A stretch of 64,000 nt of DNA from Crossiella sp. CA-258035 (GTDB taxonomy: Bacteria; Actinomycetota; Actinomycetes; Mycobacteriales; Pseudonocardiaceae): positions 1,149,001 through 1,213,000 of the forward strand of contig NZ_CP116413.1 in the NCBI RefSeq assembly GCF_030064675.1, read 5' to 3'. Of the stretch, positions 25,143-33,486 are shown one piece after another. The notes below the pieces were generated by a model. That model was not told the origin of the DNA. It ran no database searches and was given only the letters and a program-made list of their open reading frames with translations. Position 1 is the first letter of the stretch. Each line of letters starts with the position of its first letter. The translations under genes and the position numbers were made by a program.

Positions 25143-26134
25143 GGCGCGAAGGCGAGCTTGCCCGCGCCGTAACCGCTGCCGGGTCCCAGCGCGAGCAGCT
25201 CGAAGGCCGCGCTGGACTCGGTGAGTGGGAAGACGTCGGTGACCAGCTGCTCGCAGGGCAGGCCGCGGATCAGCTCGATCGCGGCCGGGAACACCTGCGC
25301 GTGGTAGTCGCAGCTGCCGATCAGGCTGACGCAGCGGCCGGTCAGGTCGAAGGGCCGGACCGTGGCGGTGGCCGCGGTGTCGCAGCCCAGCAGCAGCACC
25401 CGCCCGCCGTCCTGCACCGTGCGCAGGCTCGGCTCCAGCAGCGAGCCGGTGGTGTCCACCACGACCGTCGGCGGCGGGGAGGCTGACTCGTCGAGCTCGG
25501 CCAGCGGGGTCAGGCCGGTGACCGCCTCGGCCAGCTCGCGCCGGTACGGGTCGGGCTCGACCAGGCTGACCCGCGCCGCCCAGCGGACCGCGAGCAGGGC
25601 GGAGAGCACGCCCATCGGGCCGCCGCCGAGCACGACCACCCGGTCGTCAGGGCCGACCGCGGCCGCGCGCAGCCCGGTCAGCACGCAGGCCAGCGGCTCG
25701 ATCAGCACGCCACGCCGGTCCGGCACGTCGGCCGGCAGCGGGTAGAGCGCCTGCTCCTCGACGGTGAGCAGCTGGGCGAAGGCGCCGTCCCGGCCGACGC
25801 CGATCTCCAGCGCCGACTTGTTCGCGCAGTGGCTGCTCTCCGCGCGCAGGCACCGGTCGCAGCGGCCGCAGGACTGGGTCGGATCCAGCACCACCCGGTC
25901 GCCGGGCCGCAGCCTGGTCACCCCTTCGCCGACCTCGGTCACCACGCCGACCGCCTCGTGCCCGAGCACCCTGGGCGGCTCGCAGTGGTAGCGGCCGAGG
26001 TAGATCGCCCGGTCGGTGCCGCAGACCCCGGCCAGCGTGGGCCGGAAGGTCACCTGGCCCGGTCCGGGCGCGGGCGGGGCGGCCCGCTGTTCCAGCGTCA
26101 GCTCACCGGGTCCGCGGAACTGAAGGACATGCAT
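25139..26134 (-). CDS. Zinc-dependent medium-chain alcohol/sugar dehydrogenase
   Basis: 331 residues. MDR family: catalytic-zinc Cys in GVCGTDRAIYLG, GHEAVGVVTEVGEGV, the structural-zinc CGRCDRCLRAESSHC, and the NAD-binding VVVLGGGPMGVLSALLA. Closest in type to threonine, sorbitol or glucose dehydrogenases. Oxidation of a polyol or aminopolyol hydroxyl fits its place next to an aminotransferase; in azasugar clusters an MDR enzyme (GutB1 type) oxidises the aminated hexitol before ring closure. ATG at 26134 is 14 bases after the aminotransferase stop, so the two genes are co-transcribed. Confidence 0.92.
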   Translation of the reverse strand: MHVLQFRGPGELTLEQRAAPPAPGPGQVTFRPTLAGVCGTDRAIYLGRYHCEPPRVLGHEAVGVVTEVGEGVTRLRPGDRVVLDPTQSCGRCDRCLRAESSHCANKSALEIGVGRDGAFAQLLTVEEQALYPLPADVPDRRGVLIEPLACVLTGLRAAAVGPDDRVVVLGGGPMGVLSALLAVRWAARVSLVEPDPYRRELAEAVTGLTPLAELDESASPPPTVVVDTTGSLLEPSLRTVQDGGRVLLLGCDTAATATVRPFDLTGRCVSLIGSCDYHAQVFPAAIELIRGLPCEQLVTDVFPLTESSAAFELLALGPGSGYGAGKLAFAP

Positions 26135-26148
26135 GTTGTCCGTGCCTT

Positions 26149-27414
26149 TCAGAGTGAGGTGAGGACGCGGTCCAGCCGGTCGCAGATGAGGTCCGCCTCC
26201 TCGTGGGTCAGGATCAGCGGCGGGCGGATCTTCACCACGTTGCCGAGGCCGTACCGCGAGGAACGCAACAGCAGGCCGTGTTCCCGGCCTTTCCGGACGA
26301 TCTCGTTGGTCAGCGCGGGCGAAGGCGTGCCGTCCCGGTCGACCACTTCGAAACCGATCATCAGGCCGACGCCGCGAATGTCGTCGACACACCGGTGCCG
26401 ATTCCGGAGCTCGGTCAGCCTGCACAGGATGTGTGCGCCGACCTCGCGCACATTCGCCAGGAAATCCTCGTCGTCCACCACGCTCAGGGTGGCGTTGGCC
26501 GCCGCGGCGGCGAGCACGTTCGCGCCGGAGGTGAAGGAGAGGTATTCGGTCTCCATCGGCCCCAGTTTCGGATCGGAGAGCATCGCGGCGACCTGCGCGC
26601 CACCGCCGAGACCCTTGCCAATGGTGATGACATCCGGCTGCACGCCGAAGTGCTCGGCGGCGAACATCCGGCCGGTCCGGCCGATGCCGGTCTGGATCTC
26701 GTCGAAGATGAGCACGATGTCGCGCTCATCGCAGAACTCGCGCAGGCGGGCGAGATAACCGTCCGGCGCGACCACGTTGCCGCCGTTGCCGGTGATCGGC
26801 TCGACGATGACCGCGGCGACACTGCCGGAGCTGGCGAACTCGATGAAGTCGTCGATCCGGTTCACGCACATCAGGCCGCAGGTCTCCCGCCGCTGCCCGT
26901 AGAAACAGCGGTGGCAGTACGGGTCCGGCACGATCAGCCTGCTGATCCCCACCTCCGGGAAGGGCGCGCGGCGGAAGGCGTTGCCGGAGATCGCGGTGGT
27001 GGCCATGGTCTGGCCGTGGTGGCCGCGGAACAGGCTGATGATGTCCCGGCGGCCGGTGGCCCGCTGGGCCAGTTTGATCGCGCCCTCATTGGCATCCGAG
27101 CCGCTGGCCACTTTCAGGTGCACGCGCTGGATGTTCTCCGGCGACACCGAGACGAGTTTGCGCACCAGCTCGTTCACCGGGTGGTTCTGGAACGACGAGG
27201 ACGCGTGCACCAGCAGCTCGGCCTGGTGCTGAATCGCCTTGACCAGTGCGGGATGGCGATAACCGATGCTCAGGTTGAAAGTTCCGGCGGCGCAGTCGAG
27301 GTATTTGTTCCCCTCGGCGTCGCAGGCGTAAACACCCTCCCCGTCGACGATGGTGACCGTTCCGACGCTGTAGGAGTACAACTCCCTGACGTCGCCCACC
27401 AGATTGGTAGCCAT
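26149..27414 (-). CDS. Class III PLP-dependent aminotransferase
   Basis: 421 residues. Fold-type I, subgroup II: GSDANEGAIKLAQRATGR, VEPITGNGGN, PLP Asp D238 in IFDEIQTGIGRTGRM and Schiff-base Lys K267 in TIGKGLGGG. A Cys-rich insertion (C167, C170, C179, C183) resembles that of several AGXT2/GabT-like enzymes. GabT1-type members aminate ketose phosphates in azasugar pathways, and class III enzymes aminate cyclitol or sugar ketones in aminoglycosides. AGAGGAGG six bases before ATG. Upstream 67 bases separate it from the HAD gene, room for an internal promoter. Confidence 0.92.
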   Translation of the reverse strand: MATNLVGDVRELYSYSVGTVTIVDGEGVYACDAEGNKYLDCAAGTFNLSIGYRHPALVKAIQHQAELLVHASSSFQNHPVNELVRKLVSVSPENIQRVHLKVASGSDANEGAIKLAQRATGRRDIISLFRGHHGQTMATTAISGNAFRRAPFPEVGISRLIVPDPYCHRCFYGQRRETCGLMCVNRIDDFIEFASSGSVAAVIVEPITGNGGNVVAPDGYLARLREFCDERDIVLIFDEIQTGIGRTGRMFAAEHFGVQPDVITIGKGLGGGAQVAAMLSDPKLGPMETEYLSFTSGANVLAAAAANATLSVVDDEDFLANVREVGAHILCRLTELRNRHRCVDDIRGVGLMIGFEVVDRDGTPSPALTNEIVRKGREHGLLLRSSRYGLGNVVKIRPPLILTHEEADLICDRLDRVLTSL

Positions 27415-27481
27415 CGAACCTCCTCTTGGCTGACAGAGGAAATTCTATGGACGGGTAAGAGTGGTTGCGAACAAAGGAAAT

Positions 27482-28141
27482 TCAGCGCAAACCGAGGAGT
27501 CGGGGCAGCTCGCGCATGTCCTCGAACTCAATGGTGCGCTCGCCGGTCAGCGCGCCCGGCGGCACCAGTTCAGTGCGGTAGCCGAGCACCGTCATACCGG
27601 CCGCCCGTCCGGCGGCGACACCGGCCGGGCTGTCCTCGACCACGGCGCAGCGGTCCGGCGGCACGCCCATCTTCCTGGCGGCGTGCAGGAAGAGGTCGGG
27701 CGCCGGTTTGCCGTGCTCGACCTCCACCGCGCTGAAGATCCGGCCGTCGAAGCGGTCGGCCAGCCCGGTGATGCCCAGCGTGGTGGCCATCTTCTCCGGG
27801 GTGCCGCTGGAGGCCACGCAGGTCGGCACACCCGCGGCGGCGATCGCGTCCAGTGCCGCCACCACGCCGGGGACCGCGGTGAGGTCGCGGCGGAACCGGT
27901 CCCGGTAGCGCTCGTGCAGCCCGGCCAGCCAGTCCGCGCCCAGCGCCCGGCCCACCTGGCGCTCGATCTCGGCCAGCATGTGCTCATCCGACTTGCCCAG
28001 GAACCGGCCGGCCACCTCCGCCGGCGTCAGCGGCCACCCGGTCTGGGTGATCAGCTCCGCCTCGACCTGGACGCAGAGCCGCTCGCTGTCCACCAGCACG
28101 CCGTCGCAGTCGAAGATCACCAGGTCGAAGTGGCCGTTCAC
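27482..28141 (-). CDS. HAD-IA phosphatase / beta-phosphoglucomutase-like
   Basis: 219 residues. HAD motifs: nucleophile pair in FDCDGVLVDSE (10-18), motif II in VASSGTPEK, motif III Lys in EVEHGKPAPDLF and motif IV in VVEDSPAGVAAG. The cap domain is the small four-helix type. Such proteins dephosphorylate sugar phosphates or isomerise hexose phosphates; in a cluster with a kinase, a transketolase and an aminotransferase a sugar- or cyclitol-phosphate phosphatase is most likely. GTG start overlaps the transketolase stop by four bases (GTGA). Confidence 0.9.
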   Translation of the reverse strand: MNGHFDLVIFDCDGVLVDSERLCVQVEAELITQTGWPLTPAEVAGRFLGKSDEHMLAEIERQVGRALGADWLAGLHERYRDRFRRDLTAVPGVVAALDAIAAAGVPTCVASSGTPEKMATTLGITGLADRFDGRIFSAVEVEHGKPAPDLFLHAARKMGVPPDRCAVVEDSPAGVAAGRAAGMTVLGYRTELVPPGALTGERTIEFEDMRELPRLLGLR

Positions 28142-30009
28142 CGGTCCAGGTCACCGCCTCGAAGTAGGTCGCGGGCCGCGGCCGCGATGTGCCCGGCCGA
28201 GATCCCGGCCAGGTCGAGCTGTTCGGCAGGCGAGGCGGAACCGGGCATGGTCCGCACCGCCAGGTGCCGGGCACGATACGTGATCTCCTGCTCCGCCAGC
28301 CCCTCGAATATGGCGGCACCGAGCCCGCCTTCCGGCCGGTGGTCCTCGGCGACCACCAGCCGTCCGCCGGTGGCGGCCAGCGCCAGCCGGACCGTGGCCG
28401 TGTCGCAGGGCTTCACCGAGTAGAGGTCCAGCACCCTGGCGTGGATCCCTTGCGCGGCAAGGGTGTCCGCCGCCTCCAGCGCCTCGTGCACGGTCACCCC
28501 GGCGGCCGCGAGCACCACCGAGTCCCGCTCGTCCGAGCGCGGCGTCTTGGCACCGCCCACCGGGAACTGCTCCTCGGGGCCGTACAGCACCGGCCGGGCG
28601 TTGCGGGTGATCCGCAGGTAGCAGATGCCGCCGGTGTCCAGCGCGGCTTTGGTCAGCGCCCCCGCGGAGACCGCCTCGCTGGGGTAGAGCACCACCGAGC
28701 CGTGGATGGCGCGCATCGCGGCCAGGTCCTCCAGCGCCATCTGGCTGGGGCCGTCCCGGCCGATCTCCACCCCGCCGTGCGAACCGGCCAGCACCAGCCG
28801 CGACCGCGAGATCGCGGCCATCCGGACGAAGTCGTAGCCCCGGCTCAGGAACGCGCCGTAGGTGGAGACCACCGGGGTGAAACCGCGCGCGGACAGGCCG
28901 ACCGCGGTGCCCAGCATCTGCTGCTCGGCGATGTAGGTCTCGATGAACCGGCCGGGGTGCCGGGCGGCGAACCGGTCGGTGCGCATGGACACCGTCACGT
29001 CGCCGTCGATCACCACCACCTCCGGGCGCTCGCCCAGCTCGGCCAGCGCGTCCCCGAAGGCGTCCCGGATGGCGACCGCCGCGCCGACGGCGTAACGGGG
29101 GAGGCGCACCTCGGTCCGGGCGGGCGGCGGTTGCGCGGGCTTGCGCGGGGGCGGCGGTCCGGTCAGCCGCACTCGTTCCGGCGGTTCGATCAGGGCCAGC
29201 GCGCGGCGGGCGGTGGCCTCGTCCAGGGCCGCGCCGTGCATCTCGGCGCGGTGGGTGATCTCCTCGAAGCCCTGCCCCTTCACCGTGCGCGCGACGATGG
29301 CCAGCGGCTCGGCGTTCGTGCCTGCTTGGGCGAGTGCGGCGTCCACCTGGTCGAGGTCGTGGCCGTCGATCTCGGCGACCTGCCAGCCGAAGGCGCGCAG
29401 CCGGGCCGCGTAGGTCTCGGCCGGGCTCCGGTGCGGCACCGGCCCGGACTGGCCGTAGCCGTTCACGTCGATGATCGCGGTCAGGTTGGCCAGCCGGTGG
29501 ATCGCGGCCTTGTCGAATGCCTCCCACATCGAGCCCTCGGCCAGTTCGCCGTCCCCGCACAGCACCCACACCCGGTACGGGCGGCGGGCCAGCCGCGCGG
29601 CCAGCGCCATGCCGACCCCGATCGGCAGTCCCTGACCGAGCGAGCCGGTGGCCACGTCCACCCACGGCAGGTCGGGCGTCGGGTGGCCCTGCAACCGGGA
29701 ACCGCGCTGGCGGTAGGTGGACAGCTCCTCGACCTCGATCGCGCCCGCCGCGGCCAGCACCGAGTACCAGAGCCCGGAGACGTGTCCCTTGGACAGGACC
29801 AGGCGGTCGTTGTCCGGGTGCGCGGGATCGGCCCAGTCGTAGCGGAAGTGGCGGCTCATCAGCGTGGCGACCACATCGGCGCAGGACATCGCCGAGGTGG
29901 GGTGCCCCGATCCGGCCGCGGTGCTGGTGCGGATCGCGTCCGCGCGGAGCTGGTCGGCGAGCCGGCGCAGCTGGGTCTTGGTCACCTCGCTGCCTGCGAG
30001 CTCGGTCAT
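28138..30009 (-). CDS. Transketolase (single chain)
   Basis: 623 residues, N- and C-terminal halves in one polypeptide. The TPP domain has GSGHPTSAMSCADVV, HPDNDRLVLSKGHVSG, TGSLGQGLPIGVGMA and GDGELAEGSMWEAFDKA...NVNGYGQ-type Mg/TPP site. The Pyr domain has VVVIDGDVTVSM, FIETYIAEQQMLGTAVGLSARG and SHGGVEIGRDGPSQMALEDLA. A C-terminal Rossmann-like domain ends the chain. It makes or consumes ketose phosphates such as sedoheptulose 7-phosphate, the feedstock of C7-cyclitol cyclases, or builds a branched or extended carbon chain. GGGAGGAG precedes the ATG, which overlaps the kinase stop (ATGA). Slightly shorter than housekeeping actinobacterial transketolases, as expected for a pathway paralogue. 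Confidence 0.93.
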   Translation of the reverse strand: MTELAGSEVTKTQLRRLADQLRADAIRTSTAAGSGHPTSAMSCADVVATLMSRHFRYDWADPAHPDNDRLVLSKGHVSGLWYSVLAAAGAIEVEELSTYRQRGSRLQGHPTPDLPWVDVATGSLGQGLPIGVGMALAARLARRPYRVWVLCGDGELAEGSMWEAFDKAAIHRLANLTAIIDVNGYGQSGPVPHRSPAETYAARLRAFGWQVAEIDGHDLDQVDAALAQAGTNAEPLAIVARTVKGQGFEEITHRAEMHGAALDEATARRALALIEPPERVRLTGPPPPRKPAQPPPARTEVRLPRYAVGAAVAIRDAFGDALAELGERPEVVVIDGDVTVSMRTDRFAARHPGRFIETYIAEQQMLGTAVGLSARGFTPVVSTYGAFLSRGYDFVRMAAISRSRLVLAGSHGGVEIGRDGPSQMALEDLAAMRAIHGSVVLYPSEAVSAGALTKAALDTGGICYLRITRNARPVLYGPEEQFPVGGAKTPRSDERDSVVLAAAGVTVHEALEAADTLAAQGIHARVLDLYSVKPCDTATVRLALAATGGRLVVAEDHRPEGGLGAAIFEGLAEQEITYRARHLAVRTMPGSASPAEQLDLAGISAGHIAAAARDLLRGGDLDR

Positions 30010-30941
30010 CTCGGGTCTCCTCCCTCGGCCAGGCCGAGCAGTGGCCCGCACCGCCTCGCGATCTCCGGTCCCGGCGCGCGCGGACCGACGTGCTCACAGG
30101 TCGCCGCACCAGCGACCGCACCCGCCGTGGCGGCCTTCGCTGGAGCGAGTCCGGCGATCCGGGCGGCCACGTAGGCGCCGTGGAAGGCATCGCCCGCACC
30201 GGTGGAGTCGATCACCTTGGCCGCAGCCGCAGGCACCCGGTCGACCCGACCGTCCGCGTCGGCGACCACCGAGCCGCGCGCGCCGAGGGTCACCACCACG
30301 ACCTCGGGGCCGCCGGCCAGCAGCTTGCGCGCGGCGTCCTCGGCCACCTCGGTGCCGGCGAACCGGACGGCCACGTGTTCGGGCACGATCAGCTCGTCGA
30401 TGTCGGCCAGCGCGGCGCCGAGCCAGTCGGCGTCCTCGACGTCGGCGAAGGTGCGCACCCCGAGTCCCTTGGCGGCTTCGAGGCCGTACCGGCTGAACTC
30501 GGCCTCCCTGCCGTCGGAGAAGAAGGCGCCGCAGCGGCGCAGCAGGCTCGGCGGCAGCTGGGTGTGGTCCGGGGTCAGCGCCGGGTCCTTCTGGGTCACG
30601 ATGGTCCGTTCGCCATTTCCGTCCACCACCACCGCGGCGAAATGGTGGTCGGCGCCCGGCACCAGAATCGAGCCCTCGACCGCGCAGCCGTGGTCGAGCA
30701 GGAAACGGCGGTGCTGTTCGCCGTCGGGATCCGCGCCAAAACGGCCAACGAAGTTGGTGCGCAGGCCCAGCACGCTCATCACCAGGCAGGCGTTGGTCGC
30801 TTCCCCGCCGACCGCCCTGGCCAGCTCGTGCGCCACCTGCTTGTGGCCGGGGCTGAGCGCTTCGCCGATGCGCAGGGTGTAGTCGATCGTGGCATTTCCG
30901 ACGACCACCACGTCGTAGCGCGTTTCCGGTGGACTCGTCAT
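30006..30941 (-). CDS. PfkB-family (ribokinase-like) sugar or cyclitol kinase
   Basis: 311 residues. N-terminal VVVVGNATIDYTLRIGE and VGGEATNACLVMSVLGLRTNFVGRFGAD; C-terminal signature VIDSTGAGDAFHGAYVA with the catalytic Asp and anion hole. ATP-dependent phosphorylation of a ketose, nucleoside or cyclitol. As first gene of the kinase-transketolase-phosphatase operon it likely primes the substrate. The ATG at 30941 is chosen; a GTG three codons upstream is equally near to an AGGG. The region to the divergent deoxyribosyltransferase-like gene (30942-31006) is short and must hold both promoters. Confidence 0.9.
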   Translation of the reverse strand: MTSPPETRYDVVVVGNATIDYTLRIGEALSPGHKQVAHELARAVGGEATNACLVMSVLGLRTNFVGRFGADPDGEQHRRFLLDHGCAVEGSILVPGADHHFAAVVVDGNGERTIVTQKDPALTPDHTQLPPSLLRRCGAFFSDGREAEFSRYGLEAAKGLGVRTFADVEDADWLGAALADIDELIVPEHVAVRFAGTEVAEDAARKLLAGGPEVVVVTLGARGSVVADADGRVDRVPAAAAKVIDSTGAGDAFHGAYVAARIAGLAPAKAATAGAVAGAATCEHVGPRAPGPEIARRCGPLLGLAEGGDPR

Positions 30942-31006
30942 GGAAAGCACCCTGCCGGAGCAGGCGGAGAGCGCGCAAACACGTCGATTCGCCTTACGCT
31001 CGCCGG

Positions 31007-31465
31007 GTGCGCGTCCTCCATTGCCCCGATCCCGTCGAGTCGGTCACCAGCGGCCCGCGCCTGTTCCTGGCCGGTCCGTCACCGCGGAACTCCACCGCGT
31101 CCTGGCGCGATGAGGCCTGCGCCCATCTGCGCAAAGTCCAGTTCACCGGAGTGGTGCTGCACCCGCAGTCCCGGCCGGGCGAACCGGCCGTTCCGGTCGA
31201 GGTGCAGTTGCGCTGGGACTGGCTGGCCGGCGCGCACGCCGACGCGATCGTGTTCTGGATTCCCCGGGTCATGCCGGAACTGCCCGGCCTGACCTCCAAT
31301 TTCGAGTTCGGCCTCTGGGCCCGTTCCGGCAAGGCCGTGCTGGGCGCGCCGCCGGAAGCCGCCGAGATGGCCTATCTCCGCGGCACCGCCGAGCTGTTCG
31401 GCGTGCCCCAGGCCGACACCCTGCCGGACGCACTCGACCAGGCGCTCTTGGTGCTCGCCGCCTAA
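31007..31465 (+). CDS. Nucleoside 2-deoxyribosyltransferase-like protein
   Basis: 152 residues. The opening PRLFLAGPSPRNSTASWRDEA (G-PS region) and AHADAIVFWIPR...GLTSNFEFGLWARSGKAVLGAP match the Nuc_deoxyri_tr2-type fold (PF15891), in which the conserved Glu of SNFEFG is the nucleophile. Solitary members occur near nucleoside or sugar clusters and phages, often of unknown substrate. The GTG lies about ten bases after a TACGCT -10-like element, suggesting a leaderless transcript. Divergent from the PfkB gene, overlapping the convergent phosphotransferase gene by four bases. Confidence 0.82.
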   Translation: MRVLHCPDPVESVTSGPRLFLAGPSPRNSTASWRDEACAHLRKVQFTGVVLHPQSRPGEPAVPVEVQLRWDWLAGAHADAIVFWIPRVMPELPGLTSNFEFGLWARSGKAVLGAPPEAAEMAYLRGTAELFGVPQADTLPDALDQALLVLAA

Positions 31466-32229
31466 TCCGCGAGCCGGTTCGCTTCGAGATAGGCGATATC
31501 CCGTTCGTAGAGCAGGTGGTGGCCGAGCTCGAACACCCGCTGTTGCGCCGGATCACCATTCCGAGCCCGGCCCACGATGAACTCGACCATTTCCCGAAGT
31601 CGCCGGACGGCCGTCGCGGCCACCGCACCGGGCGTGATCTCAGCCATTCCGTAGGCCGCCACGAACAACGCCAGCCGCCTGCGCTGTTCCGCGAGACCTG
31701 GATAGGGCACATCGGGATTTTCCGGGTCGGTCAGCGGCACGAACCGGTAGGCCGTGTACGCCAGGTCCCACACCCGCGGACCGGGGGAGATGGTGTCGAA
31801 GTCGATGACCCCGGTAAGCCGGTCTCCCTCGAACATCAGGTTGTACGGGGCGAAATCGTTGTGGCACAGCACTTCCACCGGTTCGTGCGCGGGCAGCTGC
31901 CAGACCGCGCCTTCCGGTGGCCGGAAGTCGACGGTGGCCTCGTGGTAGTCGCGCAGCAGTTCCGCGACCGCGATGAGGGTGCGGTCGCTGAGCACGTGCG
32001 CGGGCAGCGGGTAGTGCGCCACCGCGCCGGGCAGCAGGCTGATGACCTCCCGGCCCTGCTCATCCAGGCCCAATGCCTCCGGCGCGCGGTCGAAGCCGCG
32101 CCGGCGCAGGTGGTCGAGCAGCGCGTGCACCGAGGGTGTCCACGGCCCGGCGGTCCGCCGGACCGTGTCACCCACTTTCACCACGCTGGTCATGTTGCCG
32201 CCGGTCAGGATTTCTTCCACGAGCGCCAC
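31462..32229 (-). CDS. Aminoglycoside-phosphotransferase-family kinase
   Basis: 255 residues. APH-fold: glycine loop near VEEILTGGNMTSVVKVGDTVRR, catalytic loop VLCHNDFAPYNLM (HxDxxxxN) and metal Asp in GVIDFDTISPGPRVWDLAY. Members include self-resistance kinases and small-molecule kinases. Downstream of a StrR-type activator, a resistance or pathway kinase role is plausible, though broad-family homologues are common in actinomycete genomes. Start uncertain: GTG at 32229 (six bases after the regulator stop) or GTG at 32220; homologues begin near VEEILTGGN. Likely co-transcribed with the StrR-type gene. Confidence 0.83.
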   Translation of the reverse strand: MALVEEILTGGNMTSVVKVGDTVRRTAGPWTPSVHALLDHLRRRGFDRAPEALGLDEQGREVISLLPGAVAHYPLPAHVLSDRTLIAVAELLRDYHEATVDFRPPEGAVWQLPAHEPVEVLCHNDFAPYNLMFEGDRLTGVIDFDTISPGPRVWDLAYTAYRFVPLTDPENPDVPYPGLAEQRRRLALFVAAYGMAEITPGAVAATAVRRLREMVEFIVGRARNGDPAQQRVFELGHHLLYERDIAYLEANRLAD

Positions 32230-32234
32230 CCTAA

Positions 32235-33209
32235 CTATTCTTCCGGCGGGGTCTCCAGCCGACGGTTGATCTCCTTCCACGCCTCCGCGTAGTACTGGGC
32301 GAGTTTGGCCACCGGATCGGAACAATGCGCGGGCAGGCCGTCGATCGCGCCGTAGAGGCTGTGCAGCGCACCGGCTTGCAGGTGAATCCAGCGCAGCAGT
32401 GTCCGGCCCGAACTGGTCAGCCGCAAACTCGGATCGCTGTTCATGCTCTGCACGATCGCCCCGATCCGCGCCAGCCGCGAAGAATCCTCCTCCGCCGCCA
32501 CGACCGCCGGTCCAGCAGGCTTGCGCCGGGCGACCGGATCCTCACCCCGGTTCAGCCGCATCCGCACATCGCGCGCGGTGGACAGCGAAATCCCGGCCTC
32601 CTTGGCGATCTGCCGCAACGAGGCATCCGGGTTGTCCCGGACAAACCGGGAGGCGCGAATCCGGCCGGCCGCCGGACTGATCGGCCGGACCCGGCCGTCC
32701 GCGCCGATCCGGGTGTTCGACTGCGCAATTCCGGGATTCGAACGGGCCCGGATCGTGGCCACCGTGCGCGGTGACAGTCCGGTGGTGCCGCCGACCACCC
32801 GATCCGACCATTCCGGGGTGGCCGCGATGATCCGTTCCGCCGCGGCCCGCCGATCGGCCAGGGTCAGCGGCAGGCCGTGCATGGTGTTGAGCCGCACGGC
32901 CAGCACAAATGCCTCCGCTTCACTGCCTTCGAAGAATTCCGCCTCGATCTCGGTCCGCCGCAACAGGATCGCGGCCCGCACCCGGTGCACGCCGTCGATC
33001 ACCCGCAGGGACGGCCAGTGCACCAGAATCGGCGGCAGCGCGGCAGCTGAACCGGCCAGTTTCGCCACGTGCTCCGCATCGGCCCCGGCCGAACGCGGCG
33101 AATCCCGCAAGCTCAGACTGCTGATCGGCACGATCCGAGTGCGGCCGCCATCCCGGACCGGACTCGTCAAATGTTCCGCTCGCTCCAGTTGCCGGACGTC
33201 GTCCTGCAC
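32235..33209 (-). CDS. StrR-type ParB-like pathway-specific activator
   Basis: 324 residues. StrR-family layout: an N-terminal ParB-like domain (VPISSLSLRDSPRSAGADAE, ILVHWPSLRVIDGVHRVRAA, EGSEAEAFVLAVRLNTMHGL), the invariant RPISPAAGRIRASRFV segment, then the DNA-binding helix-turn-helix (LRQIAKEAGISLSTARDVRMRL). Relatives StrR, KasT, NovG and Tei15 activate aminoglycoside, aminocoumarin and glycopeptide clusters. This is the best single argument that the adjacent genes form a secondary-metabolite cluster. GTG start with GGGGAGG nine bases upstream. No classical StrR palindrome was spotted by eye in the promoter regions. Confidence 0.92.
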   Translation of the reverse strand: MQDDVRQLERAEHLTSPVRDGGRTRIVPISSLSLRDSPRSAGADAEHVAKLAGSAAALPPILVHWPSLRVIDGVHRVRAAILLRRTEIEAEFFEGSEAEAFVLAVRLNTMHGLPLTLADRRAAAERIIAATPEWSDRVVGGTTGLSPRTVATIRARSNPGIAQSNTRIGADGRVRPISPAAGRIRASRFVRDNPDASLRQIAKEAGISLSTARDVRMRLNRGEDPVARRKPAGPAVVAAEEDSSRLARIGAIVQSMNSDPSLRLTSSGRTLLRWIHLQAGALHSLYGAIDGLPAHCSDPVAKLAQYYAEAWKEINRRLETPPEE

Positions 33210-33346
33210 GTAGACCGCCTCCCCAGCGCCGTCTCGTGTGGCCTAACCGCTAGCAGAAAGAACGTTTGCGCGACAGCCCCAAGTGCATCCCCAGTTCTGA
33301 TCTCCCCAACGGAGCCGGTCCGAAACCGAACCGTGATAAGAACCAG

Positions 33347-33375
33347 ACGTAACCTACCCGCCGGGCCACTGTCAA
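33347..33375 (-). promoter_or_regulatory. Promoter of the StrR-type gene
   Basis: TTGACA (33370-33375) and TTACGT (33347-33352), 17 bases apart, minus strand, in a locally A+T-rich stretch, giving a leader of roughly 130 bases before the GTG at 33209. Confidence 0.5.
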
Positions 33376-33486
33376 GACTGGTTACGGTGATCGGGTTTGG
33401 CCGAGATCAGCAACGAATGGCCGGTATCCAGCGGGTTTCGCGTGTGCGTGAATTCAGTCCGGCACGGCATTCGCGACACCGGACAA

